From: an uncultured Pontibacter sp.
GTDB taxonomy: Bacteria; Bacteroidota; Bacteroidia; Cytophagales; Hymenobacteraceae
Reading direction: 5' to 3'
Assembly (NCBI RefSeq): GCF_947495565.1
Contig: NZ_CANLZM010000015.1
Location: 58,532-122,531 of the forward strand
DNA length: 64,000 nucleotides
The notes beneath the pieces are model-generated. The model had not been told where the DNA came from. It did no database searches and was given only the letters and a program-made list of their open reading frames with translations. Every line of letters begins with the position of its first letter. The stretch's first letter is position 1. Made by a program: the position numbers and the translations under genes. This document shows positions 50,701-59,373 of this stretch, piece after piece.

Positions 50701-51798
50701 AGTGCAAAAGCTACTAACGAGTGCGGTAGCAGCGTGCAGGCAGCCGCTCTTGATGTTGCTGTGAACGATGTGCTGGCAGCCCCGGTCATTAGCGGCAGCA
50801 ACGGCGCTTGTATAGGTGCATCACTAACTTATACTATACCGGCTGTTAACGGCGCCACAGGATATGCGTGGCAGGTGCCAGCAACCTGGACGCTCGTATC
50901 GGGCCAAAACACAAACAGCATTATAGTAACAGTTGGCAGTGCAGCCGGCAACATGACGGTAGCTGTGAAAAATGAGTGCGGTCTGGGTGAGGCAGCGGTA
51001 AAAGCTGTAGCTCCAGTATTGGCTCCTGTCGCCCCGGCTATTGCGGGCAACAACGATGTATGTGAGTTTACGCAACAGCTCACCTATTCAATTTCAAACC
51101 CAGAGGAAGGAGCCACTTATACTTGGTCGCTGCCGCAGGGCTGGAGCTTTGAAGGTGGTAACAGCGGTACAAGTGTAACAGTAAATGCCGGCTCAACAGC
51201 AGGTGCTATTAAAGTGGTAGCAGAAAATAGCTGTGGCACTTCAGAGGGACAGCTGAATATTCAAATCTTCACGCCTCCTGTTGCACCGAGCCAGCTTACT
51301 GATAACAGCAACGTTTGCGACGGACTGGTATTCTCTGTTGAGCCGGTGGCAGGTGCCAGCGGTTATACATGGGCAGTAAGCAGCGGCTTCACCATCACTT
51401 CAGGCCAGGGTACACCCTCTATCACAGTGAAAGCCGACAAGAACGACGCGGTGGGTACAGTAACTGTTGTTGCCGAAAACGGCCCTTGCAGCAGCATGGA
51501 GGCTACAGCGGCAATAGATGCTGCTAAAGCAGACGGCAACCTGGACTTCCCGAAAGCCTTTAGCCCGAACGGCGATGGCACAAACGACAACTGGCACATC
51601 AAAAACCTGGAGAAGTTCCCTAACTCTGAAGTAACCATTTTTAACCGATGGGGATCTGAGGTGTTCAAGACGAAGAGCTACCAGAACAACTGGAATGGAA
51701 AAGGACTGGAGCAGGGTACTTACTTCTACAAAGTAAGGGTGACATTGTGTGATGGTGTAGTAAAAGAGTTTACCGGCTATACTACCATCTTTAGGTAG
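47740..51798 (+). CDS. Ice-binding-domain surface adhesin with PKD-like repeats and type-B T9SS domain
   Basis: A 1352-aa exported protein. Signal peptide about 1-22 (ends SQAQ). Residues about 23-226 are a DUF3494 ice-binding domain (GRATTFSALASKKIVAKGP at the front, LGPGVYKFDSNTTLNGNLRL, TIGAGSSFQGNIIATKDIAF at the end). Two DUF11 repeats follow (about 227-490, VVYTIKATNKGLGQAMYV and VDYRITLTNYADAAENNVY), with an Asp/Pro-rich linker (VDPTNPVDPANPTGPED). Then nine PKD-like repeats of about 85 residues (about 490-1265), each with one Cys near the front (VC) and one near the end (CG). The C-terminus (about 1268-1352, FPKAFSPNGDGTNDNW ... VTIFNRWGSEVF) is the gliding-motility-type (type-B) T9SS sorting domain. 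The next two genes are the usual PorP/SprF and OmpA partners. Predicted to be displayed on the surface with the ice-binding head outward. Confidence 0.93.
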   Translation: MIKHLLLTFLLLTGSITLSQAQESISLGRATTFSALASKKIVAKGPGITQIDGNIGISPGRTIEGEQFLDVLGRKERNSVLAIAGMQSANSAYNELISLPITMNHGPVLGNNNSLGPGVYKFDSNTTLNGNLRLDGQSDINSKFIFIIDGNFTSNSGSIQFSDMGASAKNVYWVVNGSATIGAGSSFQGNIIATKDIAFQNRAALVGRAISLDGTIYFDQNSTAMPLIIQTNLEVKKDVEYSEITLGARVVYTIKATNKGLGQAMYVVVKEQIPAGLKFIRSVSATKGTYNEETHEWLIGDMAVGPTETLKLEFEIVGTGNIKNEVVIIGDNPDPVPDNDEDDAVIILPDLGVMKVLLNPKESYAVGDLVDYRITLTNYADAAENNVYIREKLPEGLELVSYTASAGVYNNDTGIFYVPSVAGNSSVTLTIKAKLVKAGEIRNVVSIIAKDIVPVDPTNPVDPANPTGPEDYKDSDPDNDEDEVTIPNVTCSPEISVAFEAAPATVCASATGITLKATTSVIGGTYNWVLPAGWNFAAGTNRNSNEITVNAGNASGSKTVKVNLIDQCGNTVSAETAVNVTGAPVAPAITGEAIVCFNGNITLGAGESEEELTYEWTVGDNLEIDGPADGASVSVKPKNGSLLGGRVMLKITNSCGFSSTSFKVLTIAPAPATPVAISGDIDVCAAKPVTFTTPVVVGATSYTWSFPADWTVVGDATGREVAVMVGESSGEKEISVKANNACSSSEAFTRTINVNAAPSTENFALNGDAEACQNATLVFTATALEGATYSFEAEGGLTKVSETGNKVTVKAGATNGTVTVTVTDFCGNTFTVTKTVVVTPLLATPAISGTSNVCQNSTGNIYTAPAYEGAVAYKWTANGGLAITSGAETATVAVSAGASGGTLTLEVTNGCFTVKTTKVIGINPLPQAPASITGDAAVCAGTQQTYTTAAVAGATSYTWSFPSGWAVVSGEGERTVTVTVGNSSGKVSAKATNECGSSVQAAALDVAVNDVLAAPVISGSNGACIGASLTYTIPAVNGATGYAWQVPATWTLVSGQNTNSIIVTVGSAAGNMTVAVKNECGLGEAAVKAVAPVLAPVAPAIAGNNDVCEFTQQLTYSISNPEEGATYTWSLPQGWSFEGGNSGTSVTVNAGSTAGAIKVVAENSCGTSEGQLNIQIFTPPVAPSQLTDNSNVCDGLVFSVEPVAGASGYTWAVSSGFTITSGQGTPSITVKADKNDAVGTVTVVAENGPCSSMEATAAIDAAKADGNLDFPKAFSPNGDGTNDNWHIKNLEKFPNSEVTIFNRWGSEVFKTKSYQNNWNGKGLEQGTYFYKVRVTLCDGVVKEFTGYTTIFR

Positions 51799-51824
51799 GC
51801 AGCAGCTTAAATTTAGTAATTCCA

Positions 51825-52763
51825 ATGAAAATGAGAATATGTTACCTATTGCTGGCCCTGTTGCTTACCACGGCTGCAAGCGCGCAGCAGAATCCGCAGT
51901 ACTCGCAGTATATTTTTAACAGCATGTCTATCAACCCGGCTTATACGGGCAGCAAAAATGTGCTGAATATAAATGCCTTTCACCGCTCGCAATGGTCTGG
52001 GGTAGAAGGAGCGCCAAGCACCCAGTCGTTGGCCGTGGATGGTGTAATAGCGAACGATAGACTGGGCCTGGGCCTGAACCTGACGCGCGATGAGATTGGC
52101 GCCCACACCACCACCAGCGTTTATGGTAACTTTGCCGTGAAGCTGCAGGTGAGCGAAGATGCCATCTTTAGCTTAGGCCTGGCGCCTGGTTTAGTGCAGT
52201 ACACGGTAGATGGCAGTAAGTTTGGCATCACCGATGACCCCTCCATCCCTACAGGAAAAGAAACAAGTATAAAACCAGATGTAAAGATCGGGGCCTACTT
52301 TCACACCAACCGCTTCTACGCGGGTTTTTCAGGCACAGAGCTGCTGCAGTTTAAAGACATGGACCAGGTGGAGCCGGAGCGCCACTACTTTTTTACCGCT
52401 GGATATGTGTTTGATGTAAGCCCTTTTGTAAAGCTGAAGCCAAGCCTATTGGTAAAAGAGGATTTTCATGCACCCACAAGTATGGATGTGAACGCCTTTA
52501 TACTTCTGGCAGACCGCCTCTGGCTGGGTAGCTCTTACCGTACCAGCATGAATGTTTTTAGCGATGCGGAGATGGGAGACGTGGAAAAACGCACCGCTGT
52601 AGCCTTCATTGGAGAGCTGCAGGTAATGAAGCAATTGCGCCTGGGTTACTCTTACGATAAAATGCTAAACGGATACAGCAACCAGAGCACCCACGAAGTT
52701 TCAGTTGGCTACTACTTCTTCCGTAAGAAAGAGACCAAAATGATGACGCCGCAGTACTTTTAA
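51825..52763 (+). CDS. PorP/SprF-family T9SS membrane protein
   Basis: A 312-aa outer-membrane barrel of the PorP/SprF family, needed for secretion or anchoring of type-B sorting-domain cargo. The signal peptide ends ASAQ (about 21), followed by the family hallmark NPQYSQYIFNSMSINPAYTGS near 23-43 and RSQWSGVEGAPSTQSLAV, and it closes with STHEVSVGYYFFRKK. It starts 26 bp after the adhesin stop and precedes the OmpA gene by 20 bp, so the three form one operon. In such sets the SprF paralogue serves the specific neighbouring cargo. Confidence 0.95.
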   Translation: MKMRICYLLLALLLTTAASAQQNPQYSQYIFNSMSINPAYTGSKNVLNINAFHRSQWSGVEGAPSTQSLAVDGVIANDRLGLGLNLTRDEIGAHTTTSVYGNFAVKLQVSEDAIFSLGLAPGLVQYTVDGSKFGITDDPSIPTGKETSIKPDVKIGAYFHTNRFYAGFSGTELLQFKDMDQVEPERHYFFTAGYVFDVSPFVKLKPSLLVKEDFHAPTSMDVNAFILLADRLWLGSSYRTSMNVFSDAEMGDVEKRTAVAFIGELQVMKQLRLGYSYDKMLNGYSNQSTHEVSVGYYFFRKKETKMMTPQYF

Positions 52764-52783
52764 CCCTTAGCGCTTACTATTAT

Positions 52784-54769
52784 ATGAAATTTAAGAATAT
52801 ACCCTTTTACATAGCAGCTGCCGCTGTGCTGGGCTTTTCGCCTGTGGCACAAGGCCAGTCATCGCTGCGCAAGGCAGATAAACATTACGATAACTATGAA
52901 TTTGCACTAGCACTGCCAGCGTATAAGGAAGCCATACAAAAACGTAAACCAGAACTGCCAACTGTAGAGCGTATTGCCACAGCCTACCGCCTGACACGCC
53001 AGAACAAAGAAGCTGAAGTATGGTATGCCAAGGTGGTGGCCATGCCAAGCCGTCCGCCCATGAACCTGTATTACTATGCTGAGGCGCTGCGCAGCAACGG
53101 CAAGTATGTGGAGGCAAAAGAGCAGTACATGCAGTGGGGCGAAGAAATGCCAGAGTATGCAGAGCGCGCTCAACAACTCATGAGAGCTACCGATCAGTCG
53201 CTACGCCTGATGAAAATGCCTGCAGTGGCGGAGGTTACGCCGGTAGCTACCCTGAACAAAAACGGAGCCTCAGACTTTAGTCCGATGCAATATGGTAGCA
53301 ACGGCATCGTCTTTACCTCTGACCGTGGTGTGCAGAAAGACGGCAAAAACCCTAAAGTATACGGCTGGACAGGCCGCCCATACCTGCAGCTGTTTGTAGC
53401 CCAGGATGCCGGAGAAGGCAATTACGGAAAACCAGAGCCGCTGCAGGAAGTAATAAACGCCGATTACCACAATGCAACAGCCTCTGCCGCAAAAGACGGT
53501 AGCAAACTATACTTTACCCGCACTAAAATGGTGCCTGCGCTGGATAACGCAAATGCAGATCCTACCAGTTGGGCAGAAAAAAACGAAAACCAGAACCTTA
53601 TAAACCGTCTGGAAATTTATTCCGCAGAGAAGCAGGGCGGAAGCTGGGGCAATATCCAGGCATTTGATTACAACAAAGTAGAAGAGTATTCGGTAGGCCA
53701 CCCGGCTGTTTCGCCAGACGGGCAGGTGCTATACTTTGTGTCTGATATGCCGGGCAGTCTGGGTGATACGGATATTTATTATAGTAAGCGCAAAGCAGAT
53801 GGCACATGGGGAGAACCTGTAAATGCCGGTGCCGTGATAAACACCAGTGGCCGCGAGAGTTTCCCTTATGTGGATGCTGATGGTAAATTATACTTTGCTT
53901 CCGAAGGCCATGTAGGCATGGGGGGCATGGATATTTTTTCTGCCGAGGGAGAGCCGGGCAGCTGGCGTGCAGTGAAAAACCTGGGTTACCCGATCAATAC
54001 GCCTCAAAACGACTATGGCATCATGTTTACAGAGCCAGGCGTGCGCGGCCTATTGTCATCTAACCGCGACTCTCAGAACGGAACTGAAGATATCTATGCC
54101 TTCAAAATTCTGCAGAAACCGGTAGTGCTGGCTATTACAACGCTGGGCCGCTTCCAAAACAATAAGAAGAAGACGGTGCAGGAGCCGCTTCCAAATACCA
54201 GAATCATGATGAGCCAGAAGAACTCAAAAGATTCTACAGTGGTTATTACAGATGAGAAGGCGCAAAGCTTTGCCGATGCCCGCGCTGGCAACACCTATAC
54301 TTTCAAAGGCTCCAAAATTGGATTCCTGAAAATGGAATCCGGGATAGAAGTTCCGGCTACAGCTTCGGATACCGTGCAGGTGGCACTGGTGTTTGATAAA
54401 AATGAGGTGGAGAAGGCCATCGTGCTGGAAAACATCTATTACGACTTGGATAAAGCTGACATTCGTCCGGATGCGGCTAAAGAACTGAACAAGATCGTGA
54501 CGCTGCTCAAGAACAACCCGACGGTGGAGATTGAAATGGGCGCGCACACAGATAGCCGTGAAAGTCACCTGTACAACCAGCAGCTTTCGGAGCGAAGAGC
54601 GCAGGCCGCCGTGGATTACTTGGTGTCTATGGGTATAGAAAGACGCCGGCTGACGGCAAAAGGCTACGGCAAAACCAGATTGGTGAATAAGTGTGCTGAA
54701 GGTGTGCAGTGCCCGGAAGAAGAGCACCAGAAAAACCGACGCACTGAGTTTATCATCAAGAAGAACTAA
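52784..54769 (+). CDS. OmpA-family protein with TPR and WD40-like repeats
   Basis: A 661-aa envelope protein. Signal peptide about 1-24 (ends AQGQ), TPR-like helices (about 25-150, ADKHYDNYEFALALPAYKEAI), PD40/WD40-like beta-propeller (about 170-450, SDFSPMQYGSNGIVFTSDR, GHPAVSPDGQVLYFVSD, DIYAFKILQKPV), a carboxypeptidase-like linker, and a C-terminal OmpA peptidoglycan-binding domain (about 545-661, YYDLDKADIRPDAAKELNKI). The OmpA Asp and Arg positions (KADIRP, NRRTEF) are present. These proteins accompany PorP/SprF and adhesins and tie the secretion apparatus to peptidoglycan. Last gene of the adhesin operon. Confidence 0.94.
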   Translation: MKFKNIPFYIAAAAVLGFSPVAQGQSSLRKADKHYDNYEFALALPAYKEAIQKRKPELPTVERIATAYRLTRQNKEAEVWYAKVVAMPSRPPMNLYYYAEALRSNGKYVEAKEQYMQWGEEMPEYAERAQQLMRATDQSLRLMKMPAVAEVTPVATLNKNGASDFSPMQYGSNGIVFTSDRGVQKDGKNPKVYGWTGRPYLQLFVAQDAGEGNYGKPEPLQEVINADYHNATASAAKDGSKLYFTRTKMVPALDNANADPTSWAEKNENQNLINRLEIYSAEKQGGSWGNIQAFDYNKVEEYSVGHPAVSPDGQVLYFVSDMPGSLGDTDIYYSKRKADGTWGEPVNAGAVINTSGRESFPYVDADGKLYFASEGHVGMGGMDIFSAEGEPGSWRAVKNLGYPINTPQNDYGIMFTEPGVRGLLSSNRDSQNGTEDIYAFKILQKPVVLAITTLGRFQNNKKKTVQEPLPNTRIMMSQKNSKDSTVVITDEKAQSFADARAGNTYTFKGSKIGFLKMESGIEVPATASDTVQVALVFDKNEVEKAIVLENIYYDLDKADIRPDAAKELNKIVTLLKNNPTVEIEMGAHTDSRESHLYNQQLSERRAQAAVDYLVSMGIERRRLTAKGYGKTRLVNKCAEGVQCPEEEHQKNRRTEFIIKKN

Positions 54770-54804
54770 AAAAGACTTAAATTCTCATTAGCTTTCATAG
54801 TTTG

Positions 54805-54835
54805 GAAAGGCTCTGCGGTTTCTGCGGAGCCTTTC
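54805..54835 (+). terminator. Terminator of the adhesin operon
   Basis: GAAAGGCTCTGC-loop-GCGGAGCCTTTC, a 12-bp stem with one wobble, 35 bp after the OmpA stop. Confidence 0.8.
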
Positions 54836-54862
54836 ATCATTCTAGGGAAACCGGAAAGTATA

Positions 54863-54909
54863 AAAGGCAGGAGCGGCGGTAGATTTTTTCTGCCGCCGCT
54901 CCTGCCTTT
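54863..54909 (-). terminator. Terminator of the sugar dehydrogenase gene
   Basis: A perfect 17-bp inverted repeat (AAAGGCAGGAGCGGCGG) with a 13-base loop that contains TTTTTT, on the convergent minus-strand side. Confidence 0.88.
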
Positions 54910-54929
54910 CAATGTAGTAGCTGCTATCT

Positions 54930-56120
54930 CTACTTCTTTCCTGTATAGGCTACTCGGTAAATAATGCCGTTCTCATCATCAGATATCAACATAGAGCCAT
55001 CGGTATGCTGCGCCAGCCCAACCACGCGGCCAAACTGAGCCTGATTATTATCAACTAAAAAGCCTGTCACGAAATCCTCTATACTTTTGGCCTGACCATT
55101 CTCGAAGCGTACACGCACTACTTTATAGCCAACCGGCTCTTTGCGGTTCCAGGAGCCGTGCAGCGTCACAAGCGCATCTCCTCTGAACTCCTCCGGAAAC
55201 TGAGAGCCTTTATAAAAAAGCAGATCCATGGGAGCGCTGTGGGCATCGTAAGTAGCAACCGGGAATTTCGTCTGCTTGGCGTACTCTTCCCAACTCATGC
55301 CTTTCGGTGGCTCATCAGCCAGGTTTGGTTTGCCATCCTCAAAAACATATGGCCAGCCGTAGTTGCCGCCGTCTACCAATTTGTTCAGCTCCTCCTTCTG
55401 TGTCTCATCGCCTAGCCAATCTATCCCGTGGTCAAACCCATAAAGCTCTTTAGTCTGAGGATGCCAGTCAAAGCCAATGGTATTGCGCAGGCCTTTGGCA
55501 AAAATACGCCGGCTCGATCCTTCAGGCTTCATCTGTACCATAGTAGCGTTCTCCTCATGTGTTTCTGCGCAGGCGTTGCAAGTGCTGCCAACAGATACAT
55601 ATAGCATGCCGTCCGGCCCAAAACGAAGGGTGCGGTTCGGGTGCTGGCCACCTTCCGGAAAACCTGTGGCAATCTGCTTCAGCTCTCCCAACGTGCCGTC
55701 TTTATTAAGAGTGGCAGTATAGATATCATTCACAGCCATCAGGTATGCTTTGCCGTCACGGATAGTGATGCCGTGCATGCCTTCTTTGGTGGCTACCACT
55801 TTTTGCTGATCAGCTTTCCCGTCTTTGTTCGTGTCCCGGATCATGGTGACAGTGCCTTTGTCGCGGTCCGTAACATACACGGTTCCATCTGTGTGCACAG
55901 CCAGCATGCGGGGTTTATTCAGGTTTTCAGCAAACTTAGCGATAGTAAAACCTGCCGGAACCTTAAGTTGGCTTATCCGCTCAGAGGTGGCAGGTACTTT
56001 AGCCGCTTTAAAAATGTGGCCTTCCATGGAGGCGCTGATTGGCGGTTTGGTGTCTTGAGCCCAGGCGGCAGATACTGCCAAAGCCATTCCTAAAGCCAGT
56101 GTGGTAATTCTTGTTTTCAT
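54930..56120 (-). CDS. PQQ-dependent sugar dehydrogenase-like (sorbosone dehydrogenase) protein
   Basis: A secreted or periplasmic six-bladed propeller enzyme of 396 aa. Signal peptide about 1-21 (AVSAAWAQ). Propeller blocks: NKPRMLAVHTDGTVYVTDRDKG near 67-88, FPEGGQHPNRTLRFGPDGMLYVSVGSTCNAC near 155-185 with a CNAC pair, GFDWHPQTKELYGFDHG near 215, VDGGNYGWPYVFEDG near 250 and VTLHGSWNRKEPVGYKVVR near 320. It belongs to the soluble glucose/sorbosone dehydrogenase group using PQQ; PQQ synthesis genes are not in the window, so the cofactor source is unknown. It stands divergent from the second TonB receptor gene, and a shared nutrient is possible but unproven. Confidence 0.92.
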   Translation of the reverse strand: MKTRITTLALGMALAVSAAWAQDTKPPISASMEGHIFKAAKVPATSERISQLKVPAGFTIAKFAENLNKPRMLAVHTDGTVYVTDRDKGTVTMIRDTNKDGKADQQKVVATKEGMHGITIRDGKAYLMAVNDIYTATLNKDGTLGELKQIATGFPEGGQHPNRTLRFGPDGMLYVSVGSTCNACAETHEENATMVQMKPEGSSRRIFAKGLRNTIGFDWHPQTKELYGFDHGIDWLGDETQKEELNKLVDGGNYGWPYVFEDGKPNLADEPPKGMSWEEYAKQTKFPVATYDAHSAPMDLLFYKGSQFPEEFRGDALVTLHGSWNRKEPVGYKVVRVRFENGQAKSIEDFVTGFLVDNNQAQFGRVVGLAQHTDGSMLISDDENGIIYRVAYTGKK

Positions 56121-56285
56121 AATATTTCTTTAGATTTCAGGCACTTAGCCCTATCCTGCATTTTACCACTGGCAGCAAAGAATAGTTGCAATAAGCGCCT
56201 GTGGCATCAGCTCTTCTAAATGCTTTTAAACTTTCAGGGGCTTTACCCGTTTTCAGATTGATTAATCAACTAAACATCTATTTCA

Positions 56286-58565
56286 TTGCGTTATACTTAT
56301 ACTTTTTTCCTGTTTTTGATGATGATGCTCCCGCAAGTGCTGCAGGCGCAGGAGCTATACAGCGGCTATGTATTGGGTGCCGGTACAGAGCAGCCGCTTC
56401 AGGGCGTAACAGTTACTGCCAGCTCAGGCGAGCAAGGCATCAGCAACGAGAACGGATATTTCAGTTTGGCAACACCTGGTGCTGCCAGGCGACTTGTTTT
56501 TAGCTATATCGGCTACAGAACAGAAATAATTAACAGCCCTAGCGGCAGCCAGGAATTGCGGGTGCTGCTGCAGCCGGATGCAGCCAGCCTGCAGGAGGTG
56601 GTGATTACCGGCTACGAAACTAACCGGCCGCTGCTGCAAACTGCCGGGGCGGTAAGTATAATTGAGCGGGAGGTGATAGAGCGTTTCGATGAAAGCTCTC
56701 TTGTGCGGGCGGTAAATACGGTGCCAGGCGTGAGAATGGAGGAGCGGGCACCTGCCAGCTACCGCATCTCAATACGTGGAAGTGCCCTGCGCTCGCCTTA
56801 CGGCATCCGAAACGTAAAGCTATACTACGATGGCATTCCGTTTACAGAGGCAAACGGTACTACGGCGCTTAATTTAATGGATGCGTCTAATATAGGAAGT
56901 ATAGAAGTGCTGAAAGGCCCGACCGGAAGTATGTACGGAGCAGGTACAGGCGGCACAGTGCTGCTGGAGCCACGGCGTGCCGCTGCCGGAGAGCAGTCTT
57001 TGGAAGTAGGGGCGATGACTGGCTCTTTTGGGTTGAGGCGATACACTGCTACGGCACGCGTAGGAAGTGAAAAGAGCAGCATACTGGTGCAGTATGCACG
57101 GCAGGAGTATGACGGACATCGGCAGCAGTCGGCGGTAGACCGTGAGGTGCTGCTGCTAAGTTCTGAGTTTAAGCCGTCTGATAAACGCACTTTGGCCGCT
57201 AACCTGATTTACTCTGATTTATACTATGAGTTGCCAGGCGGGTTAACAGAGGAGCAATATGCAGAAGACCCAAGCCAGGCGCGCGGCGGTATGTTCGGAA
57301 GTGTGGCGCAGAACGCCTCTATGAATCAAAGAGGAGTAAATGTGGGGCTGAAGCAGGAGTATACTTTCAATGAGAGGTTCAGCAACACCACCTCCGTTTA
57401 TGGCCTGCACCGTTTCCGTAATCATCCTTTCAACACCGACTATGAGCGCAACACGAACCAGGAATTTGGCGGCCGAACCAGTTTTGCCTACAAGGCGCAG
57501 CTCGGAAGTATAGGCGCTACTTTTACGGCAGGCGGGGAGTATCAGCGTGGATTTGAAGCTGCCCGAACCTATGACAACAACAGCGGCACGCCCGGCGACC
57601 TGCGCACCGACGATGAAGTGATTGCCAAGTCCGGGTTTGGTTTTGCTCAGGCCGAGTTTGAGCTGCCCGCCGATATAATTGCTACAGCCGCGCTCAGCCT
57701 GAACGATACCAAGTATGAAATCACGCGCCTGCACCAGGTAAGCAGCGGCAACTACAAGTATAACCGCGATTTTGAAGCTGTGCTGTCGCCGAGGGTGGCG
57801 CTGCTGAAGCAACTAACGGATCAGGTAAGTATACATGCCAGCATTAGTTCTGGCTTCTCGCCGCCAACCGAAGAGGAAATCCTAACTTCCGATGGGCAAC
57901 TGAACGAGGAACTGGAGGCTGAGAAGGGCACCAACTATGAGGCAGGCATTCGTGGCTTTGGCCTAGGCGGCAACTTATACTTTGATGTGGTGGGTTATTA
58001 CTTCAAGTTAAAGGAAACCATCGTAAGCCGCCAGGATGTATCCAGTGTGGCTGTATTCAGGAATGTGGGCAATACCGACCAAAAAGGCATCGAGGCGAAT
58101 ATAAGTTATACTTTGGTAAATGAGCCTACGCAGCAGCTGAGCCTGCTCAAAGTATGGACCAGCTATACTTACAGCCATTTCCGGTTTGATGAGTATCAGC
58201 AGAATGAGAACAACTACTCCGGCAACGAGCTAACAGGTGTGGCGCCACATGCCGCCACTGCTGGCCTAGATGTAAGCACCAGCTTCGGTTTATACCTGAA
58301 CCTGACAGCTAATTACGTAGATGAAATCCCTTTAAATGATGAGAATACCGTGTATGCCGACAGTTACTTGGTGGCCGGTGCTAGGCTGGGTATAAAACGA
58401 CAGTTAGGGCAGCATTTTGGGCTGGAGTTATTTAGCGGTATAGACAATCTTTCAGATAAAAAGTATAGTCTGGGCAACGACCTCAATGCGTTTGGAGGTC
58501 GGTTTTTTCAGCCGGCACCTGGGCGTAACTACTACGGCGGCCTTAGCCTGAAGTATAACTTATAA
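56286..58565 (+). CDS. TonB-dependent outer-membrane receptor with TTG start
   Basis: A 759-aa receptor. The frame has no ATG between the upstream stop and the signal peptide (RYTYTFFLFLMMMLPQVLQAQ), so a TTG at 56286 (or ATT at 56280) is the best start; the first ATG, at 56319, would remove much of the signal. A carboxypeptidase-like domain (about 23-105, GTEQPLQGVTVTASSGEQG) precedes the plug (about 115-230, PGVRMEERAPASYRISIRG, RNVKLYYDGIPFTEANG), then the barrel ending YYGGLSLKYNL. Resembles ferric-siderophore or vitamin receptors; no SusD neighbour. Five or more AAGTATA copies lie inside the gene. Confidence 0.92.
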   Translation: MRYTYTFFLFLMMMLPQVLQAQELYSGYVLGAGTEQPLQGVTVTASSGEQGISNENGYFSLATPGAARRLVFSYIGYRTEIINSPSGSQELRVLLQPDAASLQEVVITGYETNRPLLQTAGAVSIIEREVIERFDESSLVRAVNTVPGVRMEERAPASYRISIRGSALRSPYGIRNVKLYYDGIPFTEANGTTALNLMDASNIGSIEVLKGPTGSMYGAGTGGTVLLEPRRAAAGEQSLEVGAMTGSFGLRRYTATARVGSEKSSILVQYARQEYDGHRQQSAVDREVLLLSSEFKPSDKRTLAANLIYSDLYYELPGGLTEEQYAEDPSQARGGMFGSVAQNASMNQRGVNVGLKQEYTFNERFSNTTSVYGLHRFRNHPFNTDYERNTNQEFGGRTSFAYKAQLGSIGATFTAGGEYQRGFEAARTYDNNSGTPGDLRTDDEVIAKSGFGFAQAEFELPADIIATAALSLNDTKYEITRLHQVSSGNYKYNRDFEAVLSPRVALLKQLTDQVSIHASISSGFSPPTEEEILTSDGQLNEELEAEKGTNYEAGIRGFGLGGNLYFDVVGYYFKLKETIVSRQDVSSVAVFRNVGNTDQKGIEANISYTLVNEPTQQLSLLKVWTSYTYSHFRFDEYQQNENNYSGNELTGVAPHAATAGLDVSTSFGLYLNLTANYVDEIPLNDENTVYADSYLVAGARLGIKRQLGQHFGLELFSGIDNLSDKKYSLGNDLNAFGGRFFQPAPGRNYYGGLSLKYNL

Positions 58566-58570
58566 GTTGT

Positions 58571-59173
58571 TTAGCGCCTTCTGTCGGGTATTGGTGGAAA
58601 TTCTGCCATGATATCAGCCACAGCCAGGTTAATCCGCTCCATATCCTGAGAGGTAGGGTTGATGCCCGCTTCCGAAAAACCGCGCCATAGCAGTTGGTTG
58701 GTAGTTGGGTCGATAATATCAATAATAAGCGTGCCCGTCGGGAAGCTATGAATAGGTCTGTAGCCTGTTATCCCGTTTGTAGCATACCGAAAACGATAGC
58801 CAAACCAATAACTGTAGCCATAGCCAAAGCCTTCCGGAAAAGTATAATCCAAAGTCGGTACCTGGCTTGTATCTACGGCAAGATCATAGGCAATCAATAA
58901 ACTTGGGTTCTCTACTTCGGGGCGCAGGCCGTCTTTTACAAGTTCGCTGGCAATGGCTTCTTTTATGCGCTGGTCTAGCAGCAGGTTAAACTGTGGGCCT
59001 GCACCGCCTGCCCGAGGCTTAGGTACTTCTGCAGTATACCAGTTAAAAGTCCGGAACCGCGTGAAATCTACAGTAGGGTCATAAAAGAACTTCCTGCCAG
59101 CCGAAGGAATGCGGGAGCAGCTGGCTAACGTCAGAAGTATCAGGAGGAAAGTATAGAAATGGCTTGTTTTCAT
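58571..59173 (-). CDS. DUF4136 lipoprotein
   Basis: A 200-aa lipoprotein with a signal peptide and lipobox LASC near residue 19. Domain of unknown function 4136 covers most of the rest: FFYDPTVDFTRFRTFNWYT near 29-47, RIKEAIASELVKDGLRPE near 70-87, and GTLIIDIIDPTTNQLLWRGFSE near 145-166. DUF4136 proteins are small periplasmic/envelope proteins of unknown role in Bacteroidota and Proteobacteria. The gene ends 5 bp from the convergent TonB receptor. Confidence 0.92.
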   Translation of the reverse strand: MKTSHFYTFLLILLTLASCSRIPSAGRKFFYDPTVDFTRFRTFNWYTAEVPKPRAGGAGPQFNLLLDQRIKEAIASELVKDGLRPEVENPSLLIAYDLAVDTSQVPTLDYTFPEGFGYGYSYWFGYRFRYATNGITGYRPIHSFPTGTLIIDIIDPTTNQLLWRGFSEAGINPTSQDMERINLAVADIMAEFPPIPDRRR

Positions 59174-59373
59174 GATGTGTTAAATAAGGGCTGTTAATGA
59201 TACATGGCTGCTGCGCCTCTAGTTATAGTATACTGATTTATAAGCACAGAAGTATAGCAGCACAAATATATGGATAAATTTTTTTGAGTAAACGCCTTAG
59301 CAGTGGCGGTATTATGCTAACGCATCAGTAAAATGGCTGCGGCTAAAGTATAAAGATAAGAATCGGCCAAAAA

